Source: Polynucleobacter sp. JS-Safj-400b-B2 (GTDB taxonomy: Bacteria; Pseudomonadota; Gammaproteobacteria; Burkholderiales; Burkholderiaceae). Taken from it: a DNA stretch of 64,000 nucleotides. The stretch covers positions 85,311-149,310 of the forward strand of contig NZ_JACVPJ010000005.1 in NCBI RefSeq assembly GCF_018881975.1, given 5' to 3'. Positions 59,347 to 64,000 of this stretch are shown here, one piece after another (position 1 is the stretch's first letter; every line of letters starts with the position of its first letter). The notes beneath the pieces are model-generated. The model was not told where the DNA came from. It saw only the letters and a program-made list of their open reading frames with translations, and searched no databases. A program made the position numbers and the translations under genes.

Positions 59347-59422
59347 GGGTCGGTAGCTCAGTCGGTAGAGCAGCGGACTTTTAATCCGTTGGTCGCGAGT
59401 TCGAATCTCGCCCGACCCACCA
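59347..59422 (+). tRNA. tRNA-Lys (anticodon TTT)
   Basis: A complete 76-base cloverleaf: GGGTCGG/CCGACCC acceptor, D arm with CTCAGTCGGTAGAG, anticodon stem-loop GCGGA-CTTTTAA-TCCGT with TTT, T arm with GGTTCGAATC-type sequence (AGTTCGAATCT), CCA encoded. It is followed by an intrinsic terminator. Three later copies of its 3' half lie at 60469, 61904 and 62891. Confidence 0.97.
59378..59422 (+). repeat. tRNA-Lys 3' half, copy 1 (within the intact tRNA gene; putative attL/attB)
   Basis: From the anticodon loop to the CCA end, these 45 bases recur exactly at 60469-60513, and shorter parts at 61904-61944 and 62891-62927. Such tRNA 3' ends are the classical crossover regions of tyrosine integrases. 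The role as att core is inference. Confidence 0.75.
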
Positions 59423-59429
59423 GTAATAC

Positions 59430-59463
59430 AAAGGGATCACAGAAATGTGGTCCCTTTTCTTTT
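59430..59463 (+). terminator. Terminator after tRNA-Lys
   Basis: A 12-bp stem (AAAGGGATCACA/TGTGGTCCCTTT, one G-T pair) with a GAAA loop, followed by TCTTTT. Strong intrinsic terminator, different from those after copies 2 and 3. Confidence 0.92.
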
Positions 59464-59587
59464 GGGCAAATGGAATATGTTGGTATCCACTTGGAGCAAT
59501 TGGCTATTTATTAGACCGCAATCAGTTGATATTTGTGGCTAGGCGCCCCAATGTAAGACACTTAAAAATAAGCAGGAGAGTGAATTT

Positions 59588-60226
59588 TTACCAGCTCTTT
59601 GGCTTAGTAATCTCAGTGTTTGGTATAGCATCCGGCAAAAGACTTTGCTCTAAGGCCCACTGCCGAATTGGAATGAAGAAATTAGCATACTTCTTTAGCT
59701 GCCATGAGGGCTTACGCTTAGGTGCACCAGGAGTTACGAGGCCAATCACTTTCTTATGTTGCTCTTTCACTAACTGCAAAGCCGACGCTAAGTCAGAGTC
59801 ATTTGAAACGATTACAGCGCAGTCATAAGCATTAGCCCAAGCATCATTTAAGACATGTAAAGCCAAGTTAACATCAGAACCTTTTTCTTCAGTCTTAAAA
59901 ATTTCAATTTTATTTGGTGGTGGATTAGCATTCTCAGCAAATACTTTATGACGCAAGAAATGGCCAAAATGAGTTTCAACTTCTGGGCAATATACTTTCA
60001 ACGCTCGAAAGTAAGTGTCTTGACGAATATTGACTTGTGGGTCACGCTCTGTTGGTTGCACCCGAGCTGTAAAGTATTTGATCTTAACTAGCTCATTTTC
60101 TTCACCCAGGACCGTCTTGAAGAGCTTGGTTAAATTCAGCCATTTATGACGACTATCTTTTAATTGCCCATAGTAGAAATTGAAACCATCAATATAGACA
60201 ATAGTTCTTAATTTAGATTTGGTCAC
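59588..60226 (-). CDS. NYN-domain (LabA/DUF88-like) predicted nuclease
   Basis: 212 residues from a GTG at 60226, with AGAGGG upstream. NYN domains are PIN-like ribonuclease folds. The conserved acidic residues are seen: Asp13 (VYIDGFNFYYG), Asp118 (EKGSDVNLALH) and Asp143/Asp145 (VSNDSDL), enough to hold a metal. The C-terminal tail is basic and proline-rich. It is the only gene between the first two tRNA-Lys copies, so it is the whole cargo of that islet. It may be a defence or RNA-decay enzyme; the target is not known. Its leader has a perfect UUCG hairpin followed by T-rich sequence at 60251-60270. Confidence 0.85.
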   Translation of the reverse strand: MTKSKLRTIVYIDGFNFYYGQLKDSRHKWLNLTKLFKTVLGEENELVKIKYFTARVQPTERDPQVNIRQDTYFRALKVYCPEVETHFGHFLRHKVFAENANPPPNKIEIFKTEEKGSDVNLALHVLNDAWANAYDCAVIVSNDSDLASALQLVKEQHKKVIGLVTPGAPKRKPSWQLKKYANFFIPIRQWALEQSLLPDAIPNTEITKPKSW

Positions 60227-60250
60227 TCAAAACCCTCTTTAGAAAAAGCA

Positions 60251-60270
60251 AGGGCCTCCGAAGAGGCCCT
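60251..60270 (-). promoter_or_regulatory. UUCG-loop hairpin in the NYN gene leader
   Basis: On the minus strand AGGGCCTC-TTCG-GAGGCCCT, a perfect 8-bp stem with a very stable UUCG tetraloop, followed by TTGCTTTTTC. It has the form of an intrinsic terminator, yet lies just 25 bases upstream of the NYN start. It could block read-through from further upstream or act as an attenuator. Confidence 0.6.
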
Positions 60271-60389
60271 GCACCTGACAGTCGAAACCATCAGGGTAGT
60301 AGTGAGGTAATGATAGTGCTAATTGGAGTCCAAAACAATACCCCTTAGGCTTTTTAATCATTGATACAACGGTATCTATAAATCCGATT

Positions 60390-60412
60390 AATCGCACACT
60401 CAATCGCACACT
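60390..60412. repeat. Tandem 11-bp direct repeats beside tRNA-Lys copy 2
   Basis: AATCGCACACT at 60390-60400 and again at 60402-60412, one base apart, about 57 bases before copy 2. Short direct repeats next to an attachment core often are arm-type integrase or excisionase sites; here that is only suggested by place and form. Confidence 0.45.
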
Positions 60413-60468
60413 TCTTTTAGGCGCTTGCTATGCATTGATTTACATAGGGTTTTGAAGAGCCACGACTT

Positions 60469-60513
60469 CTTTTAATCCGTTGGTCGCGAGTTCGAATCTC
60501 GCCCGACCCACCA
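60469..60513 (+). repeat. tRNA-Lys 3' half, copy 2 (putative att site)
   Basis: 45 bases identical to 59378-59422, from the anticodon loop to CCA. The bases before it (GACTT) mimic the tRNA's own flank but do not rebuild the 5' half, so it cannot encode a tRNA. It ends the first islet (NYN gene). Confidence 0.85.
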
Positions 60514-60792
60514 AGATGTATAAGGCTTTAAAGGCGAAATGCTTTTGAAGCCTTTTTTCTTTTTTAGCGCCATGTATTGGCTATGTATTGGTTGCGAGGC
60601 TAAAACACCCACTTTAGGCAGTTGTATACCCCCCCCTAGTCAACTTACTGTGCAGAAAATTGGTGTCCCAGTTACTTATAAATTAAACGGAAAATTTTTA
60701 AGTTCAAAGGCTCTCTTTGGCATTCGATGCCCTCTCTAGAACTCGAGCTCTTGAGAGAAAAACTCATTTCCCAGAACTAGAAGTGATTTTTA
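60514..60792. other. Gene-free stretch after copy 2
   Basis: 279 bases with no convincing gene. It holds the terminator at 60522-60565, a short tandem of ATGTATTGG-type sequence near 60571-60590, a run of eight C at about 60630, and AT-rich sequence before the glycosyltransferase stop. A 66-codon frame at 60539 begins inside the terminator and has no ribosome binding site. Confidence 0.6.
60522..60565 (+). terminator. Terminator after tRNA-Lys copy 2
   Basis: AAGGCTT (60522-60528) pairs with AAGCCTT (60548-60554), with an inner partly paired stem, and a run of T with one C follows (TTTTTTCTTTTTT). It lies 8 bases after the tRNA-like CCA end. Confidence 0.8.
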
Positions 60793-61629
60793 TTAATCTA
60801 ATAATCGGGGGAAAATATCAGTTAAATCAAACCTCTCTTCCAAAAGCTTGTAGTCCGCTTTTGGCACATAAAAAGAATGCTTTACAAAGACACCCTGGCT
60901 AGCCCTCTCATTAAAAAGGCGATTTCTTTCAAAATTACTAAACAAAGAAATTTGAGTATTTTTTTGTTCTAGCATAGTTGAGTACTCAAAAAATTCTGAA
61001 ACCGTCTTATCTCCCTCATGCCAATGCATATCAAAACCTTCATCCCTCTCCCTCGCAATAAGTGATGAATAAACTCTTTTTCGAACCTCAACTCTCTTGG
61101 AAATTTGCGATGGAAATAAATATCTGACATGAGCCATAGGGATAGAAAGCTCTAATTGAGGTGAATGTTTATCAGAAAAATGAAAACCATTGCTCCAATT
61201 GGGTACCTCTTTAAAAATTAACGGCTTACACATTCCTGAATGAGCTAGACCTAAAATTCTTTCACTCCCATCAAGAACTCCTGGATAACAATCAAATCCA
61301 CAGACATATACAACTGGGTAGTCAGCTAAATCACTTTCATTGAAATAATCAAGGGCTATGAGTTCATCGCAATCAGCATAGATCCCATAGTCATAATATT
61401 TTAAAAGGCCATCGGCAATATTTTTAACTAATGACAGCCTATCATTTTCTGAAAAATCTCTGTCGCGTGGAATATATATTCTGTTTACCCCTTCAGGCAC
61501 AAAGTTATCTGAAGAGCCATGGTCAATTACATAAATGCTATTTAAAGGAAAAAATTGGGAATAATGCTTTATAAAAATAGGAAGTAAAAAATTTTCTTCG
61601 TACTGCATTGTCAGTAAAAATTTAGTCAC
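60793..61629 (-). CDS. Glycosyltransferase of GT2/GT92-like type, islet cargo
   Basis: 278 residues. The N-terminal pattern EENFLLPIFIKHYSQF and YVIDHGSSD is that of GT2-type 'family 2_4' or GT92-like enzymes (normally E-x-x-x-L-x-x-W-x-x-Y-H and the DNGSxD block), and YADCDELIA holds a DxD-like metal site at residues 86-89. Codon use is clearly more AT-rich than the neighbours, a sign of transfer. It fills the second islet alone. It may decorate a cell-surface glycan; donor and acceptor are unknown. Confidence 0.7.
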   Translation of the reverse strand: MTKFLLTMQYEENFLLPIFIKHYSQFFPLNSIYVIDHGSSDNFVPEGVNRIYIPRDRDFSENDRLSLVKNIADGLLKYYDYGIYADCDELIALDYFNESDLADYPVVYVCGFDCYPGVLDGSERILGLAHSGMCKPLIFKEVPNWSNGFHFSDKHSPQLELSIPMAHVRYLFPSQISKRVEVRKRVYSSLIARERDEGFDMHWHEGDKTVSEFFEYSTMLEQKNTQISLFSNFERNRLFNERASQGVFVKHSFYVPKADYKLLEERFDLTDIFPRLLD

Positions 61630-61903
61630 AATTAAGTCAATCTATTTATTAATAAGCTTAGGTTCAATTTATTAAATTAATGCTATCTTAATAAATTATC
61701 TAATCCACATCTTATCTCATCAAGTCTTTTTGGTCTTTTAGTAATCTATTTATCAATTTAATAAATTCCCTCAGAATTCATTTGAAGACTATTGCTTGCA
61801 ATTAATACAAGCTTGCCAAGCCGGGATAGAGAACCCATACTCAGATTTCCGTCACTCAATATGTCCGCTAACAGACAGACTATTGAGCCAGATATCCTTA
61901 CAG
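61630..61903. other. AT-rich gene-free stretch before copy 3
   Basis: Very AT-rich sequence (around 61640-61780), which probably holds the promoter of the minus-strand glycosyltransferase. No gene is seen. A 70-codon frame at 61792 runs through the tRNA repeat and terminator and is not accepted. Confidence 0.55.
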
Positions 61904-61948
61904 TAATCCGTTGGTCGCGAGTTCGAATCTCGCCCGACCCACCAGTAA
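61904..61948 (+). repeat. tRNA-Lys 3' half, copy 3 (putative att site)
   Basis: 41 bases identical to the tRNA-Lys 3' end (59382-59422) plus GTAA, which also follows the intact tRNA. The upstream flank is unrelated, so it is a partial copy. It ends the second islet and begins the Fic islet. Confidence 0.85.
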
Positions 61949-61952
61949 CGCT

Positions 61953-61978
61953 AAGCCTCGCTTCTGCGGGGCTTTTTT
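61953..61978 (+). terminator. Terminator after tRNA-Lys copy 3
   Basis: AAGCCTCGC-TTCT-GCGGGGCTT stem-loop (one T-G pair) followed by TTTTTT. It lies 8 bases after the tRNA-like CCA end, and its sequence differs from those after copies 1 and 2. Confidence 0.9.
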
Positions 61979-62073
61979 ATTACTTACATCATCCCTCCAA
62001 ATAGCTATTTAAAGCCTGATTTAGAGCTATTTTATGGCTAGGAAATCACCCCCAAATCGACTAAAATAGAGCT

Positions 62074-62271
62074 ATGCCAACTAAGTTTGCCAACCAATCT
62101 CAAGCTCGCCAATACAACGTTTCTAACGCTGTGGCTTCCGCTCGGATTGAAGGCATTGTTCCAACTAAGCAGTTAGAGCAAAACCTCACTGATTACGTTG
62201 CCGGCAAAAAGAGTATTGCGCAAATTTTGGAAGAAACTAAGCAACGCTATGTCACGCTACGACGCGGATGA
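62074..62271 (+). CDS. Fic antitoxin, VbhA/FicA-like
   Basis: 65 residues. The inhibitory motif of class I Fic antitoxins, S/T-x3-E-G/N, is present as SARIEG (Ser22, Glu26, Gly27). Its glutamate blocks the gamma phosphate site of the Fic enzyme. The ATG at 62074 is preceded by AT-rich sequence with a modest ribosome site. The gene overlaps fic by 23 bases, which favours co-translation. It forms a toxin-antitoxin pair with the next gene. Confidence 0.88.
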   Translation: MPTKFANQSQARQYNVSNAVASARIEGIVPTKQLEQNLTDYVAGKKSIAQILEETKQRYVTLRRG

Positions 62272-62839
62272 CACCTACTGCTACCCAGGTACGGACGTAC
62301 TTCGAAACAAAGCAGAAATAACTAACGCACAAGATTTAGACACCTACGAAGGTGAGCTGTCTACTTTGCGATCAATTGAAATTCTAGAGAGACCCATAGC
62401 AGGTCAATTTGATCTTGCCCATCTTCAGCGCATTCACTTAGCCCTCTTTCAAGATGTATATGACTGGGCCGGGAAGATTCGCACAGTAGATATAAGTCGT
62501 GACAATAGTCGTTTTGCTAATGTGCGCTTTATTGAATCTGCGGCAAACGATATATTCAACAAACTAGCTCGTGAAAACTGGCTTAAGGAGCTAGATTCAA
62601 ACTCCCTATCAAAACGGCTGGCTCACTACTTATCAGAGATAAACGCTCTTCATCCTTTTCGAGAGGGGAATGGTCGCGTACAACGCATTTTTATCTCCAA
62701 ACTTAGTGAATCAGCCGGCTATCAACTCGACTACTCCGACCTGGAGCAGGAACAAATTTATCAAGCAATGGAGCTAGCCTTTAATGGCAATGAATCCATT
62801 CTTGCCGATCTCATTTTGGAGCGCCTGGAGAAAAGCTAA
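62249..62839 (+). CDS. fic: Fic-family AMPylating toxin
   Basis: 196 residues from the ATG at 62249, overlapping the antitoxin gene. The Fic motif HPFREGNGRVQR (residues 135-146) is complete, with the catalytic histidine, the phosphate-binding GNGR and the final arginine. The flap region includes DWAGKIRTVDISRDNSRFANV. It transfers AMP from ATP to target proteins; in the class with a separate VbhA-type antitoxin the targets are often DNA gyrase and topoisomerase IV. A weak hairpin (GTCTGA/TCAGAC, 62864-62880) follows the stop. Confidence 0.92.
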   Translation: MSRYDADDTYCYPGTDVLRNKAEITNAQDLDTYEGELSTLRSIEILERPIAGQFDLAHLQRIHLALFQDVYDWAGKIRTVDISRDNSRFANVRFIESAANDIFNKLARENWLKELDSNSLSKRLAHYLSEINALHPFREGNGRVQRIFISKLSESAGYQLDYSDLEQEQIYQAMELAFNGNESILADLILERLEKS

Positions 62840-62890
62840 GTGGCTTGAGCAATTTACCACCCTGTCTGAGCTAATCAGACCTCTTTAAGC

Positions 62891-62927
62891 CCGTTGGTCG
62901 CGAGTTCGAATCTCGCCCGACCCACCA
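62891..62927 (+). repeat. tRNA-Lys 3' half, copy 4 (putative distal att site)
   Basis: 37 bases identical to the tRNA-Lys 3' end, preceded by TTTAAGC, a near match (TTTAATC) to the tRNA. It closes the Fic islet. Unlike the other copies it has no evident terminator right after it. It may be the oldest copy, i.e. the original end of the tRNA gene. Confidence 0.85.
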
Positions 62928-62958
62928 GTGATGCAAAATGAGTCTTGAGATCATGAAC

Positions 62959-63240
62959 TTATAAATCTGCTTCAGATATGGCCTTGATTACCCCTTTTCT
63001 GACAACACTAGGCAATTCCTAATAGTCTTTCTCATTTTGATTGGCGTACTTTACCGAAAATTGGCTAACAGCCTCATCAAATTCATCCATCTTACCGAGA
63101 TAATCTGAAATCATCGCTGCGTTAAGCCTTACGTAAACTCTTCCCCAACTCAATACTTGATGAACTCTTTAAGACAACGTCATCTGCCTTATTAGTTTGC
63201 TTCATAGGTATGTTTTTGCACTTAATATAAAAATATGCCA
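62959..63240 (-). pseudogene. Decayed remnant resembling a DUF2252-family C-terminus
   Basis: On the minus strand one frame reads SWGRVYVRLNAAMISDYLGK, then MDEFDEAVSQFSVKYANQ and NEKDY, a stop codon, then ELPSVVRKGVIKAISEADL to a stop at 62959-62961. This resembles the end of DUF2252 proteins (pattern ...CGWxLARAHAR...YLGKSDxFDxAIxxFAxxYADQxxxDY). Another frame further upstream (YFYIKCKNIPMK) may be the RQLRDMK-like block. Stops and frame changes show it is not a working gene. The family assignment rests on pattern memory, not on a search. Confidence 0.5.
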
Positions 63241-63339
63241 TCCCATACTGAAGACAAGAGCCAGTCCTACGAATAGTATTTACCAAGCCCCAACAGGGGT
63301 ACTCTCAAAAATCACTAAAACATAAGCTGAAAAGCCTGA

Positions 63340-63837
63340 CTATGCCTTGGTCGCTCTCGTAAGCGCTTTAATAGCCTGGATGCTACTAGAGGAATGGCCA
63401 AACTCCTCTAATAAATAATCTCTCTTTCCCATTTCAAAGTCATTGAAGTCAAATCCTGGGGCTACTGCACAACTTACCAAGCAGAAAGAAGATGTATTTA
63501 TGGATTTGGCTGAGAACCAAGTATTAGCCGGAATGGTGTACTGAAAATTTCTGGATTCAAACCCAAGCTGTATGGTCTGCAGTAATTTATTTTCATCAAA
63601 AAAATAAATGAGCACATCGCAACCCACATGAAAGTACCAAGTTTCATCGGATTTAATGCGATGCCATGATGAGAAGTCATCTCCCGCAAGAAGGTAGTAA
63701 ATACTGGTATAGGCATTCCTGTCACCCAGGCTAATAGGTTTAACAATCAGCGGTGACCGATACATTTCTCTATAAAAGCCGCCCTCAGGATGCGGCTGAA
63801 GATTGAGCACATTAATTAGGGAGTCAACGTCCTGCAT
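63340..63837 (-). CDS. DUF985 (cupin_5) family protein
   Basis: 165 residues, a cupin-type double-stranded beta-helix. LQPHPEGGFYREMYRS at the N-terminus and SSWHRIKSDETWYFHVGC with histidines of a metal site mark the family. The function is unknown; related proteins bind metals or sugars. It lies just beyond the last tRNA-Lys copy, and may belong to the core chromosome or to an older islet. Confidence 0.85.
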   Translation of the reverse strand: MQDVDSLINVLNLQPHPEGGFYREMYRSPLIVKPISLGDRNAYTSIYYLLAGDDFSSWHRIKSDETWYFHVGCDVLIYFFDENKLLQTIQLGFESRNFQYTIPANTWFSAKSINTSSFCLVSCAVAPGFDFNDFEMGKRDYLLEEFGHSSSSIQAIKALTRATKA

Positions 63838-63929
63838 ATCTAATTTTCTCTACCTATTCTTATAAATCTTTAGGGAAACACAGATTTATTCACCCCTCAT
63901 GACAACCTAAGCATCCCATCAAACGTTAT

Positions 63930-63959
63930 TTACTGATCAACTCCAATCGAGATCAGTAA
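63930..63959. promoter_or_regulatory. Inverted repeat at the start of the last partial gene
   Basis: TTACTGATC and GATCAGTAA, 9-bp arms around a 12-base spacer; the right arm ends on the first base of the ATG at 63959. It fits an operator or a translation-blocking hairpin, though either is only suggested by its place. Confidence 0.35.
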
Positions 63960-64000
63960 TGACCAGCGCAATCAATCCACAACTTAGTTTTGCTCAGATC
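63959..64000 (+). CDS. Possible start of a gene cut by the window end
   Basis: ATG at 63959 followed by 13 open codons (MTSAINPQLSFAQI) to the end of the window. It is divergent from the cupin gene, and GAG lies about 9 bases upstream as a weak ribosome site. Too short to name. Confidence 0.35.
   Translation, partial: MTSAINPQLSFAQI

Noticed and set aside
59445..59828. 127-codon frame on the plus strand after tRNA-Lys
   Set aside because: It starts inside the terminator hairpin and most of it is antisense to the NYN gene, which has far better family evidence.
60539..60739. 66-codon frame after tRNA-Lys copy 2
   Set aside because: Begins in the terminator stem, has no ribosome site and no recognisable sequence; probably chance.
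61792..62004. 70-codon frame through tRNA-Lys copy 3
   Set aside because: It consists of the tRNA repeat and the terminator translated; not a gene.
60469..62927. Extra tRNA-Lys genes at copies 2-4
   Set aside because: Only the 3' half is present; D arm and 5' acceptor strand are missing, so no cloverleaf can form.
59423..64000. An integrase or transposase driving the islets
   Set aside because: Both strands were read for a tyrosine recombinase R-H-R-Y pattern or a DDE transposase and nothing was recognised; it may lie outside the window or be lost.

Overview
The window looks like the chromosome of a small-genome freshwater betaproteobacterium, most likely Polynucleobacter or a close relative in Burkholderiaceae. 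This is inferred from gene order and families (DUF3460-scpA-panC, zapA-6S RNA, lptF/lptG-CysB-like regulator, yebC-purD-hemF-nadD-rsfS-rlmH-maf-rng, queG/tsaE/amiC), from moderate base composition and from the tight gene packing. No 16S rRNA is present to settle it.

Layout. 1-2255: Kir-type potassium channel (cut by the window edge), dcd and fdhD. 2418-6084: metG, a DUF3460 protein, scpA and panC. 6200-7548: an HD-GYP membrane protein broken by an in-frame stop and a frameshift. 7692-14383: an oxalate catabolism cluster with an ALDH1L1-like formyltransferase, two formyl-CoA transferases, a lone PAS protein, oxalyl-CoA decarboxylase and an FNR-like regulator. 14476-16792: a cobalamin riboswitch and a BtuB-like receptor. 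16820-18440: a coiled-coil protein, zapA, 6S RNA and a TauE/SafE permease. 18441-25426: a malonate uptake and use operon (LysR regulator, malonyl-CoA decarboxylase, TRAP transporter, malonyl-CoA synthetase). 25430-28320: lgt, holC and pepA. 28479-31749: lptF, lptG and a CysB-like regulator. 31801-38715: tRNA-Leu and the yebC-to-rng run. 38742-43225: msbA and three LPS-type glycosyltransferases. 43253-49296: dnaE, gluQ and a DEAD-box helicase. 49303-55024: 2-hydroxyacid/glyoxylate genes around a GntR regulator. 55037-59259: azlD, azlC, queG, tsaE and amiC.

The accessory region is 59347-62927. It starts with an intact tRNA-Lys(TTT). Three further partial copies of the tRNA 3' half (37-45 bp) follow on the same strand. 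Between successive copies lie about 1-1.4 kb segments, each with a different cargo: a lone NYN-domain nuclease, an AT-rich glycosyltransferase, and a Fic toxin with a VbhA-type antitoxin. The first three copies are each followed by a different intrinsic terminator. No integrase is visible. The best explanation is serial site-specific insertion at one tRNA gene, giving a stack of tiny islets. Beyond the last copy are the remains of what may be a DUF2252-type gene, a DUF985 cupin gene and the start of a possible gene cut by the window end.

Small regulatory structures that stand out are an FNR-type palindrome upstream of oxc, a pair of near-identical GntR operator candidates at 51117 and 51210, mutually exclusive hairpins covering the ribosome binding site of the CysB-like gene, and two divergent gene pairs whose start codons are only 3 and 10 bp apart.
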